Shown here: positions 37,430-45,524 of the stretch, one piece after another
How positions within the stretch are numbered: position 1 is the first letter of the stretch
How the letters are laid out: every line of letters starts with the position of its first letter
Origin: Lysobacterales bacterium
GTDB lineage: Bacteria; Pseudomonadota; Gammaproteobacteria; Xanthomonadales; Ahniellaceae
Direction of reading: 5' to 3'
NCBI GenBank assembly: GCA_016721845.1
Contig: JADKHK010000013.1
Location: 1 to 64,000 of the forward strand
Length of the DNA stretch: 64,000 nucleotides
Translations under genes and position numbers: made by a program
The notes under the pieces: model-generated
Database searches by the model: none
What the model was told of the DNA's origin: nothing
The model's input: the letters and a program-made list of their open reading frames with translations, nothing else

Positions 37430-38824
37430 GTGTCCGTCATTCCCGTCTTCGATCGCGACCTGCTACGCCGTTACGATGGCCCGGGTCCACGCTACACCTC
37501 GTATCCGACTGCGCCGCATTTCGACGCGCGCTTCGGTGAGGCCGACTATCGCCGTCAGGCCCGCGCCAGCAACGATGACCCGGTGCCCAGCCCGCTCTCG
37601 GTGTACGTGCACGTGCCGTTCTGCCACAGCGCCTGCTACTACTGCGGCTGCACGCGCATCATCGCGCGCAATCCGGCCCGCGGCCGCGAATACATCGAAC
37701 GTCTGGCGATCGAGATCGACCTGCAGTCGAAGCTGTTCGACCGCGATCGTCCGCTGACGCAAATCCATTTCGGCGGCGGCACGCCGAACTTCCTCGGTGC
37801 CGAAGGCATCCTGGCGATCATGGCTCGACTGGAATCGGCCTTCACCTTCGATCCGGAAGCCAGCCGCGAATTCTCGGTGGAACTGGACCCGCGCCACGCC
37901 GACGCCCAGCTGGTCGCCGAGATCGCCGCAGCCGGCATCAATCGCATCAGCCTCGGCATCCAGGATTTCGATGCCGACGTGCAAAAGGCGATCAACCGCA
38001 TCCAGTCGGTGGCACAGACGGCCGAGCTGATCGATGCCGCGCGCGCAAACGGCATGCGCTCGATCAATGTCGACCTGATTTACGGACTGCCGAAGCAGAA
38101 CGAGCGCGCGTTCGGGCAGACGCTGGACACGGTGGTCGGCATGCGCCCGGACCGCGTTGCCGCCTACAGCTACGCGCACCTGCCGAGCCATTTCAAGGCG
38201 CAGAACCAGATCCGTGCGGAAGACCTGCCCAGTGCCGAAGACAAGCTCGGCTTGCTCGCGCTGGCCATCGACAAGCTCACGGCGGCCGGATACGTCTACA
38301 TCGGCATGGATCATTTCGCCCTGCCCGACGACGAACTGGTGCGTGCCCAGGCGCGTGGCGGCCTGCACCGGAACTTCCAGGGCTACTCGACACGCGCCGA
38401 ATGCGATCTGATCGGGCTCGGCATGAGCTCGATCGGCAAGGTCGGCAACGCTTACGTGCAGAACGCCAAGGAGCTGCCCGCCTACTACACGGCGCTGCTG
38501 TCCGGGCACCTGCCGATCGTGCGCGGCTACGAGCTGACGGCGCAGGATCGCATCATCGGTGACGCCATCCAGAGCCTGATGTGCCATTGCCGGCTGGAAA
38601 AAAATATCTTCGGTCGGCGCCATGATCTCGTCTTCGACGAGTATTTCGCGTCAGAATTGGCACGTCTCGCTCCTCTGGCCGCCGATGGACTCGTCAATCT
38701 CAAACCCGACTGCATCGAAATCACCCCGCGCGGGCGGCTGCTCATGCGCGTCGTCGCGATGTGTTTCGATCGCCACCTGCACAAGGCGCAGGTCATCCCG
38801 CACAAGTTCTCGCGCGTGGTGTAG
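37430..38824 (+). CDS. hemN: Oxygen-independent coproporphyrinogen III oxidase
   Basis: Radical-SAM decarboxylase of anaerobic haem synthesis. The GTG at 37430 follows GGAGGA and gives 464 aa. The early part RYDGPGPRYTSYPTAPHF is diagnostic of HemN proper. The cluster motif, C65-x3-C69-x2-C72-x-C74, is in VPFCHSACYYCGC; the fourth Cys distinguishes true HemN from HemW-like proteins. The HemN C-terminal domain (QGYSTRAECDLIGLGMSSIG) is complete. It is preceded by an FNR box and followed four bases later by the FNR-family gene. Confidence 0.97.
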   Translation: MSVIPVFDRDLLRRYDGPGPRYTSYPTAPHFDARFGEADYRRQARASNDDPVPSPLSVYVHVPFCHSACYYCGCTRIIARNPARGREYIERLAIEIDLQSKLFDRDRPLTQIHFGGGTPNFLGAEGILAIMARLESAFTFDPEASREFSVELDPRHADAQLVAEIAAAGINRISLGIQDFDADVQKAINRIQSVAQTAELIDAARANGMRSINVDLIYGLPKQNERAFGQTLDTVVGMRPDRVAAYSYAHLPSHFKAQNQIRAEDLPSAEDKLGLLALAIDKLTAAGYVYIGMDHFALPDDELVRAQARGGLHRNFQGYSTRAECDLIGLGMSSIGKVGNAYVQNAKELPAYYTALLSGHLPIVRGYELTAQDRIIGDAIQSLMCHCRLEKNIFGRRHDLVFDEYFASELARLAPLAADGLVNLKPDCIEITPRGRLLMRVVAMCFDRHLHKAQVIPHKFSRVV

Positions 38825-38827
38825 GCC

Positions 38828-39583
38828 ATGAGCCCGCAGGGCGGTGTCCTGCGCTGGCCGACTCCGCAGGATCAGGGCGATGGCGACATCCAGCGCTTCT
38901 GCACGACGTGTGCGTTCGGCCGGGTCTGTCTGACCGATGGCTACGACAAGCGCGCGCTGGAGGACCTGCATTGCCTGGTCGAACACACCACGCCGATGCA
39001 TGCCGGCGACGAAGTGTTTCGCTACGGCGAGCCGTTCGCGGCGATCTACGCGGTGCGCGCCGGCATGGTCAAGACACGGCGCATCGACGAACAGGGTCGC
39101 GAACAGATCTTCGGGTTCTTCCTGCCCGGCGAGTTGATCGGCCTCAATGGCCTGTACACCGCGCGCTATCCCTGCGACGCCGTCGCGCTCGATACCGTGA
39201 CCCTGTGCCGTTTCGCCTTTCCTGCGCTGAGCGTGCTGGCGACGCGTCTGCCCGGCATTCAGGAGACCTTGTTCAAGCTGATGAGCAAGGACATTGTCAA
39301 TGCCGCCTTGCTGGGTGGCGATTACAGCGCCGATGAGCGTCTCGCGGCCTTCCTGGTGAACCTGTCCGATCGTTTCGCCGAACGCGGTTATTCGGCGTCG
39401 CGCCTGCACCTGATGATGCCGCGTTCGGACATCGCCAACTACCTGCGTCTCGCGCCCGAAACCGTCAGTCGCGTGCTGCGCCGCTTCCAGGACGACGGAT
39501 TGATCGACGTCGACAAGCGCGAAGTCACGCTGACCGATATCGATCGTCTCAAGCACCTCGCGCGCTGCGTCCTGCAGCCGTAG
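38828..39583 (+). CDS. fnr: FNR/Anr-type oxygen-responsive regulator
   Basis: CRP/FNR-family activator of 251 aa that senses oxygen through a [4Fe-4S] cluster. N-terminal Cys residues 25, 28 and 34 (CTTCAFGRVC) and Cys 116 (YPCDA) match the four ligands of E. coli FNR. The recognition helix contains ETVSRVL, whose Glu, Ser and Arg read the TTGAT half-site. Loop and dimer segments are of normal length. It is only four bases behind hemN, and both are likely controlled by the FNR box, so the regulator may act on its own operon. Anr or FixK naming depends on genus. Confidence 0.95.
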   Translation: MSPQGGVLRWPTPQDQGDGDIQRFCTTCAFGRVCLTDGYDKRALEDLHCLVEHTTPMHAGDEVFRYGEPFAAIYAVRAGMVKTRRIDEQGREQIFGFFLPGELIGLNGLYTARYPCDAVALDTVTLCRFAFPALSVLATRLPGIQETLFKLMSKDIVNAALLGGDYSADERLAAFLVNLSDRFAERGYSASRLHLMMPRSDIANYLRLAPETVSRVLRRFQDDGLIDVDKREVTLTDIDRLKHLARCVLQP

Positions 39584-39620
39584 CGGCGGCAGCGATGCCC
39601 ATTCCGGACCCGACACCACG

Positions 39621-40022
39621 ATGATGGCCTATTACCCGCAGATCAAGGCCGTGCACGTGCACGCCATCGGTCTCAGTTTCGCGATTTTCTTCCTGCGCGG
39701 TCTGCTGATGCTGATGCGCTCGAAGTTCACCAACCATGCGCTGCTGCGCTATGCCAGCTATACCGTCGATACCGTTCTGCTGACCGCGGCGCTGATGCTG
39801 GCGGCCCTGTTGCACCAGTATCCGTTCGTGCACGCCTGGCTCACCGCCAAGGTCGTGCTGCTGGTCGCCTACATCGTGCTCGGCGTGCTCGCGCTGCGAC
39901 GTGCGAAGACGCGGCAGGCGCAGGTCCTCGCGTTCATCGCCGCCTGCCTGACCTTCGCGATGATGTTCGCGATCGCGCGGGCGCACCACTGGGCAGGCCC
40001 GTTTGCGGCGTATCTGCGCTGA
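39621..40022 (+). CDS. SirB2-family membrane protein
   Basis: Integral membrane protein of 133 aa. It opens MMAYYPQIKAVHVHAIGLSF, with four hydrophobic spans including VDTVLLTAALMLAALLHQY and WLTAKVVLLVAYIVLGVLAL; these and FTNHALLRYASYTVD are recognisable SirB2 features. Function is unknown; the family often sits near haem or cytochrome genes. ATG 39624 is an alternative start. Confidence 0.85.
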   Translation: MMAYYPQIKAVHVHAIGLSFAIFFLRGLLMLMRSKFTNHALLRYASYTVDTVLLTAALMLAALLHQYPFVHAWLTAKVVLLVAYIVLGVLALRRAKTRQAQVLAFIAACLTFAMMFAIARAHHWAGPFAAYLR

Positions 40023-40061
40023 AGACTTGCACCGCACACCGTGATTGCGCAGGCTAGGCGC

Positions 40062-41312
40062 ATGGCCCTTGAACCTGCGGACAACCATGTGCTGATCGGC
40101 CTTGCGGTCGCGCTCGGCATCGGGCTGCTGATCGGCATCGAGCGCGAGCAGCGCAAGGGTGAGGATCCGGCGCACATCGTCGCCGGCGTGCGCACCTTCG
40201 TGCTGATCGCGCTGGCCGGTGCGATCAGCACCCTGCTCGGGACGGCCCTGATCGCGGTCGGTGCGGCCTTCGTCGCGCTGGCGGCGCTCGCGAGCTATCA
40301 GCGCTCGCGCGAAGCCGATCCCGGCCTGACCACCGAAGTCGCGATGTTCGTCGCCTTTCTGCTGGGCGTGCTGGCGATGTCGCAGCGTGAGCTCGCGGCC
40401 GGCATCGGCGTGGGCGTCGCCTTGATCCTGGCGCTGAAGTCGCGCCTGCATGCGTTCACGCGCGAAGTGCTGACCGCGCAGGAATTGCACGACGGCCTGT
40501 TGTTGATCGCCGCGGCGCTGATCGTGCTGCCCTTGCTGCCGGATCGCGCGGTCGATCCCTGGCAGGTGTTCAACCCGCACAAGCTGTGGCGATTGGTGGT
40601 GCTGGTGATGGCGATCAATGCCCTCGGATACGTCGCGCAGCGCGCGCTTGGTACCCGACTCGGCCTGCCCCTGTCCGGATTCGCCGGCGGCTTCGTGTCG
40701 GCGACCGCGACGATCGGTGCCATGGGCGGCCGCGCCCGGTTGCATCCGGAACAACGCCCGTCCTGCGTGGCCGCGAGCACGCTCGCGAACGTCGCCACGA
40801 TCATCCAGCTGTCGCTGGTGCTGGGTGCCCTGTCGCGGCCGCTGCTGCAGGTGTTGGCGCTGCCCCTGGCGGCATCGGGACTGACGACCATCGTGGCGGC
40901 AGGATTCTCGGGTTTCGCGGCCTGGCGCGACGGTCGCGACGCGGTGGCGCCGATGAAGGGGCGACCTTTCCAGCCGACGCAGGCGCTGGTGTTCGTGGCG
41001 CTGGTGTCCGGCGTCCTGTTCATGGCCGCGGTGCTGGCGCACTGGTTCGGCGATGCCGGCGCACTCGCCGCCGCCGCCGCGGCCGGATTCGCCGATGCGC
41101 ATGCGGCCGCGGCCTCGGTCGCGCAAGTATTCAACGCCGAGCAGGTCGACCTCGACGTCGCCTGCCTCGGCGTGATGATCGGATTCGCGACCAACACGAT
41201 CAGCAAGACCATCGTGGCGTTCGGCACCGGTGGTCGCAGTTTCGCGCTGCATCTGCTGCCCGGCCTGCTGGCGATGCTGGTGGCGTTCGCGGGCGTGTGG
41301 CTGCTGCGCTGA
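40062..41312 (+). CDS. MgtC/SapB-DUF4010 membrane protein
   Basis: Membrane protein of 416 aa with about 11 spans. The N-terminal part IGLAVALGIGLLIGIERE and RKGEDPAHIVAGVRTFVLI is the MgtC/SapB-like domain, followed by a DUF4010 region (GFAGGFVSATATIGAMG, GFATNTISKTIVAFGTGG). Such proteins are suspected transporters without known substrate. The start at 40062 is chosen over 40041 because the hydrophobic domain begins soon after. Confidence 0.82.
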   Translation: MALEPADNHVLIGLAVALGIGLLIGIEREQRKGEDPAHIVAGVRTFVLIALAGAISTLLGTALIAVGAAFVALAALASYQRSREADPGLTTEVAMFVAFLLGVLAMSQRELAAGIGVGVALILALKSRLHAFTREVLTAQELHDGLLLIAAALIVLPLLPDRAVDPWQVFNPHKLWRLVVLVMAINALGYVAQRALGTRLGLPLSGFAGGFVSATATIGAMGGRARLHPEQRPSCVAASTLANVATIIQLSLVLGALSRPLLQVLALPLAASGLTTIVAAGFSGFAAWRDGRDAVAPMKGRPFQPTQALVFVALVSGVLFMAAVLAHWFGDAGALAAAAAAGFADAHAAAASVAQVFNAEQVDLDVACLGVMIGFATNTISKTIVAFGTGGRSFALHLLPGLLAMLVAFAGVWLLR

Positions 41313-41313
41313 C

Positions 41314-41856
41314 TCAGTCTTCGACGAAGCGCAGTTCCACCGGTACATCGACCAGTCGCTGGATCAGTTTCAGGCCGGCGCGCAGCTCGAAGCGGTCGAA
41401 CAGCAGGATGTCGAGGGGACGCCACAACGCGACCCAGCCGAGGATCAGCAGGCCTTCGTCGATGATGCGCAAGCCGGCATGGGCGCTGTCGCCGAACCTT
41501 GCCGAAATCAGCGTGCCGAGCAGGACGCATCCCGCGAGCAGGGCCAGCCCGACACCCAGCGCACGCCAGCCCGACCCCATGCGCCAGCGCAGTTCCCGGC
41601 GCGCCTGGTCGAGTTCGAAGCGGAAGTGGTTGTGGATCGCGTCCGGCAGGTTGTGTGCGGCGATGCGCAGGCTCTCCGGCAGATGCACCACGATGTGCAG
41701 CGGCGCATCGCGCGCATGCTCGCGCACCGAGTCCAGCAACCAGCGCGCGGCCTTGTCGTCCAGCGCCTTCTCGCGAAACGGCGACGGATCCATCGAATCG
41801 AACAATTGCGCGAATGAACGGATGCGCAAGTCGATGCGGGCGGCGGGTTGCGGCAT
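41314..41856 (-). CDS. Conserved hypothetical membrane-anchored protein
   Basis: Protein of 180 aa with an N-terminal soluble part rich in charged residues (SMDPSPFREKALDDKAARWL, then HIVVHLPESLRIAAHNLPDA) and two hydrophobic stretches (LGVGLALLAGCVLLGTLI and LLILGWVALWRPLDILLF). The motif SPFREK..LD..A..WL is conserved in such proteins by memory, but I cannot attach a function. It faces the DUF4010 gene convergently with one base between. The upstream gene, pyk, is divergent. Confidence 0.65.
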   Translation of the reverse strand: MPQPAARIDLRIRSFAQLFDSMDPSPFREKALDDKAARWLLDSVREHARDAPLHIVVHLPESLRIAAHNLPDAIHNHFRFELDQARRELRWRMGSGWRALGVGLALLAGCVLLGTLISARFGDSAHAGLRIIDEGLLILGWVALWRPLDILLFDRFELRAGLKLIQRLVDVPVELRFVED

Positions 41857-41952
41857 GCAGCGAGGATGCCAGAAAGGCCGCCACTGATCGCGACCGGTGG
41901 GTCGTCGATCCACGGGCTGCTACATTCGCGACCGATCGACATGGAAGAAATC

Positions 41953-43433
41953 ATGAGCCACGACACACCCAATGCCCCGCTTCGCCGCACCAAAATCATC
42001 GCCACGTTGGGTCCGGCCTCCGATGCGCCGGGCGCGATCGAGCCCTGATCGCCGCGGGCGTCAACATCGTCCGCCTCAATTTTTCGCATGGCGCCAAGGA
42101 GCACCACGCCGCGCGCATCCAGGCCGTGCGCGACGCCGCACACAAGCTTGGGCGCGAGGTCGGCGTGCTCGCCGACCTGCAGGGTCCGAAGATCCGCATC
42201 GAGAAGTTCGAAGAAGGCAAGGTGCTGCTCAAGTCCGGCGATCCATTCACGCTGATCTGCAGCGCCGACGCGCCGCCCGGCGACCGCACACGCGTCGGCA
42301 TGAGTTACCTCGGCCTGATCAATGACGTGGCGGTGGGTGACACGCTGCTGCTCGACGATGGCCTGATGGCGGTCCGCGTCGATGCCATCGAGGGCGTCGA
42401 GATCCGCACCACGGTACTGACCGACGGCAAGTTGTCGGACCGCAAAGGCTTGAACCGCCTTGGCGGTGGCCTGTCGCTCGGCGCGCTGACCGACAAGGAC
42501 AAGCGCGACATCGTCACTGCAGCGGAGCTGAAGGTCGACTTCGTCGCGGTGTCGTTCTGCCGCAACGCTGCCGACATGCACGAGGCGTGCGCTGTTGAAA
42601 GCGGCCGGTTGGGAGGCGGCTCTGGTTGCGAAGATCGAACGCGCCGAATCGATTCCGCTGCTCGGCGAAATCATCGATGCGTCGGACGTGGTCATGGTCG
42701 CGCGCGGCGATCTCGGCGTGGAAATCGGCGACGCCGAATTGCCCGGCCTGCAGAAGAAGATCATCCGCGAGGCGCTGGAGCGCAACAAGGTCGTGATCAC
42801 CGCGACGCAGATGCTGCAGTCGATGGTCGAGCATCGCCGATCCCGACCCGCGCCGAAGTGCTCGACGTCGCGAACGCCGTCATCGACGGTTCCGACGCGG
42901 TGATGCTGTCGCAGGAAACCGCGGCCGGCAATTATCCGACCAAGGCGGTCGAGGCGATGGTGCGCATCTGCCTCGGCGCCGAGCGCCAGTTCGAGATGGA
43001 CACCGACTTCGAAGCCGCGCCGCGCAATCTCGCGCGTGTCGACCAGGCGGTCGCGATGGCTTCGATGTTCCTGGCCGAGCACATCAAGGTGCGCGCCATC
43101 ATCGCGCTCACCGAATCCGGCGGCACTGCGCGTTATCTGTCGCGGTTCCGCTCGGAAGTGCCGATCTATGCGCTATCGCGCCACGCCGGCGCGCGTCGGC
43201 GCATGGCGATGATGCGCGATGTCTTCCCGATCGACTTCGACACCCGCGGCCTGCCGCCACGCGAAGCCGCCCGCGAAGCCATCCGCCGTCTGCACGCGCT
43301 CGGCCACTTGCACGAAGGCGACCGGGTGATGATCACCAGCGGCGACAGCATGGAAAACCAGGGCGCCACGAACACGCTGCGCCTGCTCGAAGTCGGACCG
43401 GAGGGCAAGGCGGAAGGCCTCGGCGATCTGTGA
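41953..43433 (+). CDS. pyk: Pyruvate kinase, interrupted by three frameshifts
   Basis: Last enzyme of glycolysis, making pyruvate and ATP. From ATG 41953 the protein reads RRTKIIATLGPASDAPG. Breaks occur near 42046 (missing G), 42590 (missing C) and 42840 (two extra bases). In successive frames come AAGVNIVRLNFSHGAKEHH, DLQGPKIRIEKFEEG, ARGDLGVEIGDAELPGLQKK, ITATQMLQSMVEH and DGSDAVMLSQETAAGNYP. The complete domain order A-B-A-C is present. No substitution decay is visible, so three assembly errors are more likely than a dead gene, but loss of pyruvate kinase would matter in a cell using PPi-type glycolysis. Confidence 0.93.
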
Positions 43434-43575
43434 TCGCTGGGGTTGATGAGGCGCGATGCCGATCGAATCCGTGTGGGACGATCTGCTCGCCACGACGGCG
43501 TCGGTGCTCGGCGCTGGCCTCGTGGAACGCTACGCCAGCGGATAGTCGAACGATCTACACGCGACGGGGGCTTCG

Positions 43576-43983
43576 ATGGCCATGCATGCAGACACCGAAC
43601 GCTACAACGCCATGCAGTCCCCCGACGACCGTCGCATCTGCGACCGGCTCGCCGCGGAAATCGAACGCGTGTTGCCCGAAGCCGAAAACAAGGTCTGGCA
43701 TGCGCATCCTGTCTGGTTCCTCGACGGCAATCCGATCGTCGGCTACAGCAAGTTGAAAGGTGGCGTGCGCCTGCTGTTCTGGAGCGGGCAGTCCTTCAAG
43801 ACGCCGGGCCTGAAGCCGGAAGGCAAGTTCAAGGCGGCCGAGGCGCGTTTCACCGCCGCCGAAGAGATCGACACCGCATTGCTCGCAGGATGGCTGGCCG
43901 AATCCCGCGAGATCCAGTGGGACTACCAGAACATCGTCCGCCGCAAGGGCCGACTGGAACCGCTGACGCCCGGCACGTGCTGA
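43576..43983 (+). CDS. DUF1801 domain protein
   Basis: Soluble 135-aa protein of the YdhG/YjbR/CyaY-like superfamily. Recognisable parts are LPEAENKVWHAHPVWFLDGN, PIVGYSKLKGGVRLLFWSG and REIQWDYQNIVRRKGRL. Homologues are widespread and uncharacterised. It is preceded by about 140 bases with no gene and followed 33 bases later by the MoaD-like gene, which suggests a possible shared transcript. Confidence 0.83.
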   Translation: MAMHADTERYNAMQSPDDRRICDRLAAEIERVLPEAENKVWHAHPVWFLDGNPIVGYSKLKGGVRLLFWSGQSFKTPGLKPEGKFKAAEARFTAAEEIDTALLAGWLAESREIQWDYQNIVRRKGRLEPLTPGTC

Positions 43984-44016
43984 CGTAAGCTCCGCGCATT
44001 CGCCGGAGTCCGCTGC

Positions 44017-44301
44017 ATGGCGCGTGTCGTCCTTGCTTCTGCCCTGTCGCGCTGGTTGCCCGCGGGCGCGTCTCGCGAGGCGGCGCTCGACATCGATGCC
44101 GCCGATCTGCGCGCGGTGCTCGACGCCTTGTTCGTGCGACATCCGAACCTGCATGGCTACGTGCTCGACGAACAGGGCGTGGTGCGCCATCACGTCGCGA
44201 TCTTCATCGACGGCCAGGTCCTCCGCGACAAGGCCGATCTCGGGGTGCCGCTCGCGCCTGCGGCCGAGGTCTACCTCATGCAGGCGCTGTCGGGAGGTTG
44301 A
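44017..44301 (+). CDS. MoaD/ThiS-like ubiquitin-fold protein
   Basis: Small 94-aa beta-grasp protein ending in Gly-Gly (YLMQALSGG), the tail activated by adenylation and thiocarboxylation in MoaD and ThiS. The body has the fold's spacing, with LRAVLDALFVRHPNLHGYVL and HHVAIFIDGQVLRDKADLGV. No E1-like, moaE or thiF gene is adjacent, so it may be a partner for the next gene and not for cofactor synthesis. It lies four bases before the beta-propeller start. A dedicated ThiS is found elsewhere in the window. Confidence 0.85.
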   Translation: MARVVLASALSRWLPAGASREAALDIDAADLRAVLDALFVRHPNLHGYVLDEQGVVRHHVAIFIDGQVLRDKADLGVPLAPAAEVYLMQALSGG

Positions 44302-44305
44302 ACGC

Positions 44306-45415
44306 ATGTCGCAGCCGCAGGACACATTGCTCGTCTCGACCCGCAAGGGCCTGTTCGTGCTGCATCGGGCCGGCGAACGCTGGGAGGTCGACCGCACGCA
44401 TTTCCTCGGCGACAAAGTGACGCTGGCGCATGTCGATGCACGTGACGGCGCCTGGTACGCGGCGATGGATCTCGGGCACTTCGGCTGCAAGCTGCATCGT
44501 TCGAATGATCGCGGCCGCAACTGGACCGAGATCGCCGTGCCGACCTATGGTCCCGAGGAAACGGTGCCGGTCGGTGATGGCAAGCCGGAATTGCCGGCGA
44601 CGCTGAAGCTGATCTGGGCAATGGCCTCAGGCGGCGCAAACGAGCCCGGACGACTGTGGCTCGGCAGCAATCCCGGCGGTCTATTTCGCTCGGACGACCA
44701 CGGTGCCAGTTGGACCCTGATGCGCGACCTGTGGGACCGTCCCGAGCGCAAGGGCTGGTTCGGCGGCGGTTATGACGCACCCGGCATCCACTCGATCTGC
44801 GTCGACCCGCGCGACGCACGCACGCTGCGCGTCGCGATTTCCTGTGGCGGCGTCTGGCGCAGCGACGACAGCGGCGCCACCTGGCGCCTGAGCGCACAAG
44901 GCATGCGCGCCGACTACATGCCGCCCGATCTCGCGTACGAGCAGAACATCCAGGACCCGCACCAGATGGTGCAATGCGTAGCCGCGCCGGACACGCTGTG
45001 GGTGCAGCACCACAACGGCATCTTCCACTCGACCGATGGCGCCGCATCCTGGCGCGAGATCACCGACGTGGCGCCTTCCGGCTTCGGTTTCGCGGTCGCG
45101 GTGCATCCGCACGACCCGAACCGAGCCTGGTTCGTGCCCGCCATCAAGGACCAGTTCCGCATCCCCGTCGACGGCCAACTCGTCGTCACCCGCACGCGCG
45201 ACGGCGGCCGCAGCTTTGAATCACTGCGCAACGGCCTGCCGCAACAACACGCCTACGACCTGATTTACCGTCACGGTCTCGCCATCGATTCAAGCGGCGA
45301 TCGCCTCGCTATCGGTTCCACCACCGGCGGACTCTGGATCAGCGAAGACCAGGGCGAGTCGTGGACCGCACTCGACGCACGACTGCCACCGGTGCATGCG
45401 GTGACATTTGCGTGA
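44306..45415 (+). CDS. BNR/sialidase-like beta-propeller protein
   Basis: Cytoplasmic-looking protein of 369 aa without signal peptide. It contains at least four Asp-box repeats (SNDRGRNWTEI, SDDHGASWTLM, SDDSGATWRLS, STDGAASWREI, SEDQGESWTAL). These give a beta-propeller of the sialidase/Vps10 kind. The catalytic Arg triad and Tyr/Glu of true sialidases cannot be identified, so hydrolase activity is doubtful. Databases often label such proteins exo-alpha-sialidase. The four-base gap to the MoaD-like gene points to one functional unit. Confidence 0.85.
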   Translation: MSQPQDTLLVSTRKGLFVLHRAGERWEVDRTHFLGDKVTLAHVDARDGAWYAAMDLGHFGCKLHRSNDRGRNWTEIAVPTYGPEETVPVGDGKPELPATLKLIWAMASGGANEPGRLWLGSNPGGLFRSDDHGASWTLMRDLWDRPERKGWFGGGYDAPGIHSICVDPRDARTLRVAISCGGVWRSDDSGATWRLSAQGMRADYMPPDLAYEQNIQDPHQMVQCVAAPDTLWVQHHNGIFHSTDGAASWREITDVAPSGFGFAVAVHPHDPNRAWFVPAIKDQFRIPVDGQLVVTRTRDGGRSFESLRNGLPQQHAYDLIYRHGLAIDSSGDRLAIGSTTGGLWISEDQGESWTALDARLPPVHAVTFA

Positions 45416-45524
45416 GAGGGTGGAAGCGCCGCCCTCATGCAGCTCATTCGCAGACGCGGGCGAATTGATCGACCGATGCTTTCCCGTCGTGATCAATCCG
45501 TGGTTCTCGCCATGCGGTGAATGC

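Noticed and set aside
43456..43545. A 29-codon reading frame with GAGG upstream, after pyk
   Set aside because: It has no recognisable homology and is short enough to occur by chance; it could be a remnant of a lost gene.
45416..45524. Possible terminator between the propeller and S9 peptidase genes
   Set aside because: Only a short GAGGG/CCCTC pairing is visible, without a T-tract.
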